DNA of 64,000 nt from Branchinecta lynchi. Taxonomy: Eukaryota; Arthropoda; Branchiopoda; Anostraca; Branchinectidae. Each line of letters begins with the position of its first letter. Position 1 is the stretch's first letter. The translations under genes were made by a program, and so were the position numbers. Below, one piece after another: positions 54,301 to 63,960 of this stretch. The notes under the pieces are model-generated. The model was not told the DNA's origin and searched no databases. It worked only from the letters and a program-made list of their open reading frames with translations. The stretch lies in assembly GCA_023053575.1 (NCBI GenBank), contig JAKZAP010000017.1, forward strand, positions 8,811,501 to 8,875,500. The letters run 5' to 3'.

Positions 54301-57300
54301 GGATTCTGTGTAGCTACCGAATCTCCATGAATATACCGATTAGTTCTGGCATCGAAAAATTACCGAATAATTTCAGTAAATTCTCTTACCGAATTTGTGA
54401 TAACTAGCGAATACCGTACTGGCAAATGTACCGATTCCCGATCATCATACCGAATAGATCTGTACCGATAGCCTATTTGGGATTCTGTATAACTATCGAA
54501 TCCCCGTAAATATACCGAATAGTTCTGCTACCGAAAAAATACCGAACAATTTTTACTCCATTTTCGTGCTTATTTTGACTGATAGGACGCGCAATCTCAA
54601 CAGGTTTGAGATAACGCACTATCTGTTGATGTTACAGAATATTTACATTGTGACCTTTAAAGTGGTATTTCTTCGCCAAAGGGAACTAAGTGCGGTTCGA
54701 TGGAGGGGCTCCTGTGCCTCAGTGAATCGTGCCCTCGGTAGTATTTGTTTAGCTTGTCAGATTGAAAGTCGCTTTCTGAGCTTGTCAGAATGACAATCTG
54801 TTTCAGGCCTGCCAGTACGACATACATGCAGTTACCGAATCGTGAATTTTGACATCGAATGACCAGCTTCTGTCCGTTAGTCGTATGTTACGATACGAGA
54901 CAGACGTATGTTTTTGAGCTTGCTAGGATGACATAAAAGCAGTTGGTGAATCGTGAATTTCCGCAAGGAAGATTCTATTTAAAAAAAAAAAAAAATAGTG
55001 TGTGTCCAGGATTAGGTTAACACCTTAATTTGCAGAATAGAACACTTTCCATTGTAGCTATATTTACACGGACGAATATAAGCATAGTTAAAATAAACAA
55101 CTCACCAGCTTCTCCTCTGGCTAGTCTCCACGCCAACGAGCCACTCTGTCTTCCCTGCAACTCTCCGTCCTCAGGTTTCCTCTCAACAAGAAATTCACAC
55201 AGTTCCAACACTCTCCTGTTCGCCAATTCAAATCTTCTTTCCTCCGTATAGCCACTCTGCTTTCGATTGGTCAGTTTAAGCAGTAATTTCACCAGTTTAT
55301 GTTCGTTTATTTTATTTCTTCTGGAAATCAAGCCATCATGATTACTGGAATAACGCCAAGTCACATCCTGAACTTCATCTTTCGTAAATCCAATGATATA
55401 ATTTAGTTTCTTCCCCCATCCACTCTCATACATTAGGGGTTTGTCAATTCCTCCTTCACAGGTGTCACAGTGAAGCCATCTATGTTGCTTCACAGAATAT
55501 ACTTCAGTCCATACATGATCTGTGAAGTCGTAGACATATCTGGCATCGTAGCCGAGGGCTCGGCAGATTAGGGTAAAACAATTTGCCCATTCCCCACAAC
55601 GACCCTTGCGTGTTTCAAGGAGCTTTCCTGGGTGGTTATAGCGGGGGAAACGATACGTGTTTCCGCAACAACAAGAGTAACCTAGAAAACTTAGAAAATC
55701 AGCTTCTGGGGAAAGAGGATCGAAACGGTACTCGTCTTCATACTAGTCAACCCTTCACCCACTGCCAATCGCAGACCAGAGGTCATTCCTGAAAACTGTT
55801 CTGTTCTTCTCATTTACACCAATCAATCAATCAATCATTTATTAATACCAAATTATCCATTGGATAGCATAGGCTGACGACAAAGTAATCGTACACTACA
55901 CGACAAAATAAACAATTAGAATAGTTATAAACAATTGGTTTGTCAAATTAATTAAAATACAATGCTAGATATGCGATAAAACACTAAAATACGTTGTCAA
56001 ATTTTCATAATATTGTCTGTAGGCCTATCGGTTATTTTTTCAGAGCGTCGTTATAGTGTTGAATAAAATAAGGTACAAACGAGTGGAGATATCTTGTTGA
56101 TGCCTTGACGGGTGGTTGTTTTGACTTTCGCTTCCCAGCTTCTAGATTTGAACGTGCTCTCGGACGATTCTCGGTGGTTTCTTTTCGAATAAGTCAAAGG
56201 TCTTACGCTTCAATCTGCTGAAGCACGCTTTCAGCCAACCGTATGTTCCGTTTCCGATTGTCGACTCAATAAAGATTTTGGGAGTTACTTTTTACAGTGG
56301 TTGTTCTTTCGGCTTGCATGTTGACAATGTTATTAAAAACGCAAATGCATGTCTGCAGTCTTTAAGTACAATGCGTAGATTTGGCTGTGATGTCCAGTGC
56401 CTATTCCTAGCGTATCTTACACACGTCCGTCCAGTTCTGGAATAGGCAAATCCACCACGGGGACCTCCAACACTGCGTACTGTATACCTCATCCAAGAAC
56501 TTGAGTCGGTGCAAAAGCGAGCCGTGTTCATTATTATTGACGATCGACAACTTTCTTATGGTGAAGCGCTTGTTAAACTCGACCTCCCCACGTTGGCCCA
56601 AAGATACGAGCAGATTATCCTGGGGTTTGGGAAGTTTCTTCTCTCTAGGCCCCAGTATCGAGACATCTTACCCCCCACTGCACCGCCCAACAACCGTACC
56701 CGTCACCAAAATAAACTGGTTCCAGTAGCTTCGCCAACGAACCGCCACACATAATTCATTTGTACCTTTTTTACGGATTTGCTAAACAAAGCCGAGTGAT
56801 ATTTTCCCTTTTTTTGTGTCAGTTGTTATTCAGAATAGTGAAGCAACACAAATCAGCTGTTAGCTATGATGTTGTCTAGATAAACTTATCTCTCTCTCTC
56901 TCTCTCTTCTTCGTATTCTGGGAGAATGTGCATATGCATTTCAGAATGGAGGAATTCGTACCCGAATTTCATTAGCGAATTGTGTCGTCGTTCGGTTAGA
57001 GTTTCCATTTTTAAGAATGAAAGACTTTGAATATACGACGTATATGCGTTGCTGAGTATTATTTTACAAGCACGCTTCTGGAGTCTTTCAATCTTCGCTT
57101 CTTGGTCCTGAGTGACTCCAGCGTGCCCTACTTCCGTATAACTAATTTATTTCCTTAATAGCATTTACAACTGCTAGCTGCGGATCGTCAACATAACAAA
57201 TTACGAATCACGACTGATTGATATTCTGACAGTTAAAATTACGAATAAAATAAGGCACAAACGAAGATAAATACCTTTATCTTCGGGGGGTTGAAGAAGC

Positions 57301-60300
57301 CGTGGCTTGTCAGTGTTAACTAGCCTTCCCCTTGTATTCGGTTTGGTCTGGTCTGGAGTTCCGAACTTTGGGAAAATAGTCCGGTGGTGGTCAGAAGTTA
57401 AACATTTTTTTTCCAAAGTTCATCGTCAGTTGATGCCTTCTATCCGCAAGGGTCGGCAACTGAAGCTTGACCAGAGCGTCCTCATAGGAAACATAATCCG
57501 GACCAAGCATCACTTTGCACGACCTCTCATGGATAGACTCGAGTCTTTCTGTTTGTTCTACTGTCAGTCCGGAATGCCATACAGGACACGCATATTCCGC
57601 GCAGGGACGAATGTATGTACAGTAGATTGTTTTTAAAACTCGAGGAGGGATTGCAAATCGGCGAAGGACGGCAAAGACTTTAACAGTGGGGCTGATCTTG
57701 CAATGATGGAATCAACATATGTTCTCCACTTCAAGTCATTATCTATTTTCACCCCAAGTAGTTTAACAGAGGATTTTATTTCCAGACCAATTTCTTCAAC
57801 AGCCGGTAATTCCCGGTTTAAAAAAAAGACCCTCATTACCATGCTTTTCGGTATACTAACGGACAACTTGACTTCATCCAAATCCTTTTTCAAAAGTTCG
57901 AAAAGAGAAGATAGGGAAACTTCAGTCGGGGTCATAGGAAACGTCCGGAGGGATAATGTCGATAGGTCGTCAGCAAACTTAAAACTGTTTAAAACATGGG
58001 TCAAAACGCGGTTAAAAACGATCGAAAAGATTAAAGGCCTCAACTTCGTGCCTTGCGGGGTTCGACAAAATATATCTAAAAAGCTGGAAATGTTGTCTGG
58101 ACTTAACATAACACACTGAGTTCTACCCGTTAAAACACTACAGGAGTGTTGCATGAAGCTGCCCTTACTATGGCACCGCCCACCCCCCAATTGGCCATGG
58201 TACATGATCCTGCCACCTTGGATCATGAAGCTGCCACCCCAGAAAAATCATGCAAATTCCAAGAAAACAGCAAATTTTGTTATTTGCAAAAGGTCAAGGA
58301 ACCTCTCTGACCAAACAGCTGGCCTCTAACTTCACCATGTAGCAAAATACTATTTTTAGCAAAGTGGGCGACTTCATGATCAATTGGGTGCCTATATTCT
58401 TTTGTGTTCTCTAGCTTAGCCTTGAACAATTACAAGTAAACTATGGTACAAGCAGAAAGTGAAGGTGCTAAGCTTCCTTTCAGGATACTCCACTGAATTT
58501 TATCTCAACCTTTACTCCTTTTCCCTAAGTCATTTCCCAAAAATAGGAGTTTAGGGTGGCGGCTTCACGCAGCACTCCTGTAGCAACTAACCGAACAATT
58601 AACTCGCGAGCCCCCATTGCTCTTGCTTCGTCAACTGCAATTTGATGATTAATGCTGTCGAAAGCCTTAATAATATCACCCAAAATAATTTCAGCATACG
58701 AATTATCCTCTAGATGTTTCATTAGTGCATCCAGTAATCTTACTAAATAATGGGTTGTGCTATGCCCTTGTCGAAACCCAAACTGCGCAGGGTCCAACTT
58801 GTCTTCCACATCACTGAGAAGGGCACGGCATGGTCATGCACGGTCTTAACATTTCGGGTCTTGGGTATTGGGGTAATAAAAGCCCTTCTAAAACAATTTG
58901 GAAAAATACCATCTAAAAAACATTGATTAAAAACTGCGGTACAAATAAGGGTCAGTTCACTGGCACACTCAACAAACAGCTTGATCGGTATCTCGCCCGG
59001 ATAGTTACTTTTACTAGTATCAAGTTCTTGTAATTTTTCAAATACTGCGTTTGGACCAATCACAGGTATTTCTGAACTGGGGGCCTTGTCAGGCAATTGA
59101 CTTAAAGGGGGGTGCAGTCTGGAAATTGTTGCAAAGTGGTCATTTATGATGTTTGCGCTAAGGGGGTTCCCTCGCTGTCGTAAACACTTAAGAGCTTTTT
59201 GTCCTTCCCCATCATTTGTTGTACCTTAGTGTGAAAATTTCTTGGGTTTGTTTTTATCAAAGACAAAACACTTCGTACTCCGTAATCTTTCCGACAGTTT
59301 CTGATCTTGCTTACAATTAGATTCCGAAGTTTCTTCGCCTCGGAACGCAATCCCGATTTGTATAGATTATCTCGCTCGATTACCAGAGATTTCACTTCAC
59401 TTGATATCCAAGGTTTACATTGTGGTTTAGAAACTAGAACTTTCTCTGGAAATATTTCTTGATATTTAAGGTACAACTCGTTGCTTACAGTCTCAGTTAA
59501 TTCGTTTGCGTTATCACACTTCAGGGTATCGGACCAGTTTTTGGTTTTTAACCATTCTCTGTAGCACTTAATTCGATCTTCCGTGAAAGGCCTATACACT
59601 ATCTTTTTCTTCACGCGTTCGGGACGCCATGAATTGGATTCCCAGACGATTGTCGGGTGGTCACTCAATCCAATTGTAGGTAAGCTGTAAGGTTCAAGGT
59701 AGAATTCTTGACAACTGGTAAATATTAGGTCCAGAATCTGGTTTTCACGGGTATTTATCTGGACGACTTGACTCAGAGAGAGAGGGAATTCTCCAGCCAA
59801 CTGGATCATTAAAATCACCGAGAATGTTTATAGCAGCGTGTGGGTATTTAGCCTTAATAAAATCTGTGCATGGTTGCAGGTACAAGACTAGGTCGTTCCG
59901 CAAAGGTCCATGAGGTGGATAATAAACCACACCGAAAACCACTGAGGATACTTCCTTCGGAAGTGCTTTTGTCCTGGTCCAAACCCAGATCACTTCGAAT
60001 TCGGGCTTTCGGGGGATACCCGTTTCTAAAAGACGATTAGGGATCGAAGATCTGCAAACAAGACCGACACCACCACCGTGACTTGCAGCTTGTCCCTCGG
60101 CATTCAGTCGAGGGAGCAGGTGAGCGTCGTACCCATCAAACTTAGTCATTAGCTCAGTGGCCGACTATGTTTCGCAGAGGCAGGCAATGTCGATTTTGTT
60201 GCTGTTCAAGAACAGTTCCATTTCCTTAAGTTTATTGGAGAGAGACTTCACATTAGTGAGTAGTACCTTGGGCAAGGAGTACGGAGAGGCATTCGAGTTT

Positions 60301-63300
60301 ACACAACCGACTCGACCAGTGGCTGGAATTGATTTCGGGTTGCGACGACGTAAGTTGGTAGCTGCTGACGTGCTGGCTGGAGTGTTTGTGGCACTGTCGG
60401 CCTGAGCACGGCTGGGGGTGTGAGACGACTGTTCAATACATAGGAGGGAGTCGAGGGACCCTTTTGCATGGACTGGGGGGCGTAAGGAGGGTAGTTCACT
60501 GGAGACTGGTATCGCACTTGATGGCAGGGGGATGCAGGGAGCCACTGGGAACCGATCCGTCTACGGGATTCCCTCGGGGACTCCAAACTCCAGGGGGTCC
60601 ATCGATTGGTTCCTGGCCGCATGACTGCGCGGAAAGTACGGAACTTGTTCGTCTCTTGCAGTGGTGGCGGAGGAGGCAGGCGTATCTGCATCAATGGTAC
60701 TGCCTTGACCCCGTGTTTGGCATATCTGCCCCTCGTACCCGTCTGTGGTATGTCGTCAACTTCATGTTTTTTTATGAATACTTGGTGGCAACGTATTTGC
60801 GAACAGTTTCTGAAACGTAAAGTGATTCACAGTTTTTTCCCCCAAAAACAAAGGCCTCGTGATAACATCCGACAAATTTGTTTATGCGGAAGTGGGCACT
60901 CTTCGTCCGAACATTTCCCAGCCCTGAAACTACGGCAGAAATGCTTGTAAGAACAGTTATCATTGTTCTTGCAGTGGCCACTAGCATAAAATTTACAAAA
61001 CCGAGCTTGAGTTTGAAGATGTTGTGCCGTACTAGAAGACTCAGTTTATGAAGACTGATTTGCTTGGGGTTTGGTATCACTCGGAGATTCACTTTGTGAA
61101 GACTGACTTATTTGAGGTTTAACCAAGGGAATGTCAGTTTGAGATGCTTGGCTTCCTTGTAGTTTGGTTTCAACTGATCTACCAGACTTGAGTTTATCGG
61201 CTTTAGTACACTCCTGACACGAATAGGAAAAGTACTTAGCAGACGGTTTCTTCATTACCAATACGACATCAGCGTCAATACTGGCACAAACTGCGTGTTC
61301 CTACTCATTGCATTGGTGGCACAGAAAAGCTGCGTCAGAAGTGACGCCAGAACTGCAGGTGACGCAGGCGCCACACACAGGCATGACCTGCGTTTCACTT
61401 GGATCTAGCGCCGTGTTACGGCAATTGTCTATGTCGGGCAGCTTTTCTGGGGTTTTCAAGGTGATAGGGGCAAGATCTGTCGCTTTCAATGTTGGGATTG
61501 CAGGAGACTGTATGATAGCAACTTTCTGCTTAACTTTCGGAGTCAAATCTTTCAACTTAGTCTGGGTAGTTTTGGGCGATGCCATGATATTTTCCTTGCA
61601 AGGTGAGCACACAAATGTTGATTGTACCTCTGTAGTATTCGAGTACTGGTCTTAAATATGTTTTGTATAGTGTGCAGAGCACTTGATGTGAGAAACCAAA
61701 ACGCTTAAGGTATGCAAAAGATCTGAGGTGGATCACACCATTTTTTTTATCTTCTGTACATGAAGTCCCCATTTGACATCGGTATGGATTGAGAGTCCTA
61801 GAACTTTAACATACTCGACGGCTTGCAGGTCAGCCTCCAGTTCTACAGTAAATGTTTCGATTTTGTGAAATTAATGCGGAGGACAGCGCTCTTTTCTCTA
61901 CTAATTGACAGCTTTGCTTCCTCAGTTTGCTTTGTGAGCTGATCCATTGTGGATTTTAAAACAATTTCAGTAGAATCGACGAAGCGGAGGATCGGGAGTG
62001 AGAGGTCGTCAGCAAATTTGAGCTTGTTCATTACGATGGTGAAAGCATGTGGACCTAGTCGAGTTCCTTGTGGGGCACCGCAAGTGATCAAGAGCATCTC
62101 CGAGAATTGGTCCCCTAGTTGTACACGTTGTTCTCTCCCAGTTAAGAAGCTTGCTAGCATTCTTACGAGAAATTTTCGTGCTCCCATCTCTGTTGCTCCG
62201 GCCACGACAATTTCATGCGCCAAGAAGTCAAAAGCCTTGATCATATACCCGCTATTAAGAGGTCGAGTCAGAGTCGAGAGAGTCCCGCCAGCCACTATCC
62301 ACGAGTGATACCTGTATACCTGTACTGCTGTGGTGAAAAATATTCTTGGCGGTAAAAAGTTCATTGAAACGGGTAATGCAACATTGTTATTTGCGGCGAG
62401 ATCACCGCGTCATCTATTAACACAAATCAACTACCGGAGACCTCGCTTGAACGAGGAAAACAAACTTTAGGTGTCACCCGCACTTTTCGATTTATTAGTC
62501 ATCAATTGTCCTCCACTCACTTGATTTTATTACGAGTACTCACTATGGAATAAAAGCCGGAACTTACCGGTAGTCGATTATCTATGTGCGGTCCCCCCGC
62601 GTAAAGTGTGTCTTATGTAAGTTCACGATCTGAGATTGATCATAAAATCCCGCCTTTCAGTAACGCCATCTCCAACCAAGACATCTTCTCTACTTAACGT
62701 GTCCCTCTGTCGGACGAAAGATCTGTCCGACAGCGTTGACATCGTCCCCTATATCTGCGGGGTTAAGTCACTGGACGAGGACTGAGCTCGAGTTTGTGAA
62801 AGCAAATGGTCAACCGCTGGAAAAGGAGGCAGGGAAAACTTACAAGAATTTACTAGAATATGCTAAAGATTTGCAATGTGAAATAATCAAATATAATTGC
62901 AGTGAGCCTGCTGTCATTCTATACAATAGATGACAGTCTGAAGCTCTCAATTCAACTAAATTCATTCAGTTTTATTTCAACACCAATAACAGACTAGCCG
63001 AATAGCAGGTGGTACAGTCAAACATACATTAAAAACTAACCAAAATTGTCAACATATAGTAGGAGGTGGTCGAATTTCATATAAAATCTGATAACAAACA
63101 ATATAAAAAGTAACGATTGGGGAAATAGACAACGAGGGGTAAAATAATAACCTACTAATTTATGTTACGTAGGGAAACAAAGGAGGGGACAAAGCTATTC
63201 TCGTATCTCATAGTCGGCAAAACACTGGTTGAAGGGCTTTCAAACACCATCACCTGCATGGAAATAACTGTTCTAGCAAGTTTCTAGTGACGCAAAGGCT

Positions 63301-63960
63301 TTAAAAGTTAATACCAGCCTACCTGAACACTTACAATAGTCGCGTTTTTTGTCACCTAACTACCCTGGTTCATTTTCCCGTTTTTTGAGCCAAGCGCTTA
63401 CTCCTCACTGCTCTTTTGACCGATTCTGGACCACGGCCTTTGTCCTATCTGCCCAGGCACGAGGAGAAAGGAGATTGGCAACTCCGAGGTGAGTTGGCCT
63501 ATCTGCTCCTCTCTGCCAAAAACGGTGAAATTAGCCGAACGGACAGAGGACTTGGGAGAGAGGCCTTTGAGCTCTTTTGGCAAAAAACGCGACTAATATT
63601 TCAAGGAATACCCTACCTTCAACTCTCCCAGCTCCATACTGTGACTCTTCTACGGTTGGCTCCAAATTCTGTGTGAAATCCATTTTCTTCTTGCACTTTT
63701 CACACTCAGCTGCATCAAACCACACAAAGAATTCCTCCCTGTACCATTTTGTTAAATGGTTAAGCATCAGGTCTTTCTTGCAAAGATCATCCCTCTTAAT
63801 TTTCTTTTCAAGAACCAGCATTTCCATTTCTGACTCGACAAGGGCTTCAAGGATCTCAACAGGCACATGTGCTCGAGCCGCTGATTGAAGCCCAACATCT
63901 TCATACATGAGAACATGATTGAACAGGTCCTGCAGTTTGTGCTCCATTTTGTTACAGCCA
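42186..63960 (-). CDS. NGLY1: NGLY1 peptide:N-glycanase, 3-prime five exons (gene span)
   Basis: NGLY1 is the cytosolic de-N-glycosylating amidase of ER-associated degradation. It cleaves the glycan-asparagine bond of misfolded glycoproteins, converting Asn to Asp. Five minus-strand exons (63960-63617, 55681-55106, 47850-47632, 43490-43314, 42346-42186) join in consistent phases. They give the transglutaminase-like core with a Cys-His-Asp triad, then the animal-specific C-terminal PAW domain (mannose-glycan binding), ending at TAG 42188-42186. The N-terminal PUB domain that binds p97/VCP is not in the window and should lie right of 64000. Introns are 7.9, 7.3, 4.1 and 1.0 kb and carry many transposons. 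Similarity to vertebrate NGLY1 is high in the core, so the call is secure. Confidence 0.96.
42340..42625. repeat. Tandem duplication spanning the last NGLY1 acceptor
   Basis: About 135 bp starting GGACAGATCTGAAAGAAAG is present at 42340-42475 and again at 42490-42624, near identical. Each copy carries the polypyrimidine tract, AG acceptor and the first 8 exon bases (ATCTGTCC on the minus strand). Confidence 0.9.
42955..43080. repeat. Fragment of the GTGCAAAACGGATAA repeat
   Basis: Shares CGGTGCAAAACTGATAA, CATTTTATTAGAGCTATATTT and GGCCCTTCTTGGCAAG with 44276-44423; one arm only. Confidence 0.65.
43314..43490 (-). CDS. NGLY1: NGLY1 exon, middle of the PAW domain
   Basis: The acceptor TTCTTTTAG precedes 43490 and the donor GTAATC follows 43314. 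The exon has 177 nt (phase 1 in and out). It encodes [20 protein letters not shown] followed by [17 protein letters not shown], corresponding to vertebrate ISWKFECGSVGLKVDSI and TFQTGTVEWKL. Confidence 0.92.
44276..44423. mobile_element. 148-bp MITE with about 40-bp inverted repeats
   Basis: The left arm TGTTTGACGGTGCAAAACGG followed by ATAAGTCAGGTACATTTTA is matched inverted on the right arm with one mismatch. The interior contains GGCCCTTCTTGGCAAG. Fragments of the family occur at 42955-43080, 17040-17150 and 20515-20550. Confidence 0.82.
44429..45632 (-). mobile_element. GGGATCCC-headed element, minus strand
   Basis: The 3-prime end CAAGACCAAAGG is at 44429. About six units with GTCCGG(C)GAGAAAATG(G)TTTTCA repeat at about 44920, 45060, 45200 and 45340. 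The head ACGTTTTGGGATCCCAAA lies at about 45615-45632. Confidence 0.82.
46247..47500. other. NGLY1 intron between PAW exons, no recognisable feature
   Basis: Nothing supported apart from a possible 3-prime retroposon tail at 47505-47560: on the minus strand GGCAATAAATAGAACTTG is followed by an AACTTGAA repeat. Confidence 0.4.
47632..47850 (-). CDS. NGLY1: NGLY1 exon, start of the PAW domain
   Basis: The acceptor ACATTGCAG precedes 47850 and the donor GTATGT follows 47632. The exon has 219 nt and its phases fit directly after ...ARGEAG. It encodes [28 protein letters not shown] and [13 protein letters not shown], matching vertebrate YVRVSNN...GWENGVWKMES and DWHMVYLAR. Confidence 0.94.
48620..49800. 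repeat. C-type tandem repeats
   Basis: Degenerate units of about 190 bp with GATTTCCGG(C/T)ACCCCC, CCAGATCTGGTCC, GGTACATCTAGGGCTTATGC and AACTCGTTCAAAAGTTA. Related to 27190-27578. Confidence 0.6.
50950..52450 (+). pseudogene. Highly degenerate reverse transcriptase remnant(s)
   Basis: Scattered landmarks: [16 protein letters not shown] (motif A, about 51058-51110), [27 protein letters not shown] (catalytic box, about 51340-51375), then a second partial copy with [20 protein letters not shown] (52262-52320) and [11 protein letters not shown]. Two overlapping remnants of one family in tandem seem likely, because MANRRNS and the DDIA box each occur twice. Confidence 0.7.
51915..51975 (-). mobile_element. 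Retroposon 3-prime end with stem-loop, minus strand
   Basis: Minus strand: ACTCCGCT, loop, AGCGGGTCAGATATAAA, then TTACTTACTTACTTAC. Same stem-loop as the four plus-strand copies in VIRMA introns. Confidence 0.68.
52990..54029. other. NGLY1 intron, no recognisable feature
   Basis: A 126-codon open frame at 53308 shows no recognisable domain. A poly-A run is at 53101-53115. Confidence 0.4.
54030..54560. repeat. TACCGAAT-rich degenerate tandem array, about 170-bp unit
   Basis: GG(A)ATTCTGTATAACTACCG and following text recur at about 54133, 54299 and 54478. Each unit also holds TACCGAATAG and TACCGAA(A/T)AAT. Weaker TTTTACCGAAT phrases begin at 53338. Confidence 0.75.
54561..55105. other. NGLY1 intron next to the catalytic exon, no recognisable feature
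   Basis: Short direct repeats GAGCTTG(T/C)(C/T)AG.ATGACA and GAATCGTGAATTT occur twice (near 54780 and 54940); nothing else. Confidence 0.45.
55106..55681 (-). CDS. NGLY1: NGLY1 catalytic core exon
   Basis: The acceptor TTTTCTAG precedes 55681 and the donor GTGAGT follows 55106. The exon has 576 nt (phase 1 in, phase 1 out). It holds the whole active site: [20 protein letters not shown] with the nucleophile Cys at 55598-55596, [11 protein letters not shown] with the His at 55517-55515, and LHCDTCEGG with the Asp at 55466-55464. Downstream are [20 protein letters not shown] and [12 protein letters not shown], both strongly conserved in NGLY1. The second zinc pair, normally CxxC just before RFPRY, reads Y-S-C-C-C here, so the first Cys is shifted by one residue. 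Confidence 0.97.
55817..56170 (-). mobile_element. CR1-like element, 3-prime end
   Basis: Minus strand: [18 protein letters not shown] then a stop (56094-56035), an AT-rich 3-prime UTR and an (ATTG)n tail (plus CAATCAATCAATCAATCA at 55824-55841). The peptide is the C-terminal motif shared with the elements ending near 13570, 57230 and 63160. Confidence 0.75.
56200..56760 (+). pseudogene. Reverse transcriptase C-terminal region
   Basis: It reads [52 protein letters not shown] and [20 protein letters not shown], typical of the post-catalytic part of CR1-like RT. One stop lies after RPVLE. Confidence 0.82.
56890..57138 (-). pseudogene. CR1-like RT C-terminus (left half of the outer nested element)
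   Basis: It reads [34 protein letters not shown] and [20 protein letters not shown], ending near a (GA)n run at 56888-56907. It continues the frame that breaks at 61625-61634 after RPVLEY, with the 4.5-kb element 57139-61624 between. Confidence 0.8.
57190..59110 (-). pseudogene. Retrotransposon reverse transcriptase domain
   Basis: It reads [22 protein letters not shown], then shifted [31 protein letters not shown] (motif A), LIVRLVA, [MITE 58141-58580], [35 protein letters not shown] (FADD box), [14 protein letters not shown], shifted [20 protein letters not shown] and the C-terminal [15 protein letters not shown]. Confidence 0.87.
58141..58580. mobile_element. Tc1/mariner-like MITE inside the reverse transcriptase
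   Basis: The ends CAGGAGTGTTGCATGAAGC and its inverse GCTTCACGCAGCACTCCTG agree at 20 of 23 positions when extended. TA flanks at 58139-58140 and 58581-58582. Removing 440 bp plus one TA restores the RT reading ...RLVAS then VLTGRTQC without a gap. No transposase. Confidence 0.88.
59140..60300 (-). pseudogene. Retrotransposon endonuclease domain and linker
   Basis: It reads [19 protein letters not shown] and [43 protein letters not shown] (catalytic), then after a frameshift near 59780 ILDLIFTS and [11 protein letters not shown] (catalytic SDH intact). The linker to the RT has [20 protein letters not shown] and [11 protein letters not shown]. Confidence 0.87.
60300..61612 (-). pseudogene. 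Retrotransposon ORF1 with PHD finger and CCCH fingers
   Basis: A canonical C4HC3 PHD pattern lies at 61375-61208: CGAC, 14 residues, CHQC, 4 positions, HAVC, 22 residues, CQEC. One of the positions after CHQC is a TAG stop (about 61303-61301). Two CCCH fingers follow at 60997-60884 ([37 protein letters not shown]), then a decayed third. The C-terminal part is Pro/Gln/Thr-rich in a shifted frame (60694-60300). PHD fingers bind histone tails and CCCH fingers bind RNA; any such role here is inference. Confidence 0.8.
61625..62380 (-). pseudogene. CR1-like RT (right half of the outer nested element)
   Basis: It reads [15 protein letters not shown] (motif A), [42 protein letters not shown] (FADD box), [15 protein letters not shown], and in a shifted frame [18 protein letters not shown], where it is cut by the inserted element. 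Sequence right of about 62255 no longer looks like RT, so the 5-prime end is truncated. Confidence 0.84.
62381..62944. other. NGLY1 intron, no recognisable feature
   Basis: A 65-codon open frame at 62736 was considered and not supported. Confidence 0.4.
62945..63320 (-). mobile_element. CR1-like element, 3-prime end
   Basis: Minus strand: [29 protein letters not shown], stop (about 63160), then an AT-rich UTR ending GAAATAAAACTGAATGAA near 62965. It shares the RYxxSFVPxF C-terminus with three other elements in the window. The remaining 63321-63616 up to the NGLY1 exon shows nothing. Confidence 0.7.
63617..63960 (-). CDS. NGLY1: NGLY1 exon before the catalytic exon
   Basis: The acceptor TTTTTCAG precedes 63960 (two bases of the first codon come from the upstream exon). 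The donor GTAGGG follows 63617 (phase 1 out). The exon encodes [18 protein letters not shown], like the family's ELQSNFQHVLVYEN, then [18 protein letters not shown]. The CEKC is the first zinc-binding CxxC pair of the core. Confidence 0.95.

Larger units (their letters stand above)
57139..61624 (-). mobile_element. Near-full-length CR1-like retrotransposon with PHD+CCCH ORF1
   Basis: In 5-prime to 3-prime (minus) order: ORF1 (PHD finger, CCCH fingers, Pro-rich tail), endonuclease, reverse transcriptase and a short 3-prime UTR ending AAGGAAATAAATTAGTTA. It is inserted in another element of the same type with an imperfect 10-bp duplication (plus TACCTCTGTA at 61625-61634, TACTTCCGTA at 57129-57138). 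It is about 4.05 kb after removing the MITE 58141-58580. Several frameshifts and stops: not active. Confidence 0.87.

Noticed and set aside
62736..62933. 65-codon open frame near the right end
   Set aside because: Too short, no similarity, in NGLY1 intron; not supportable.
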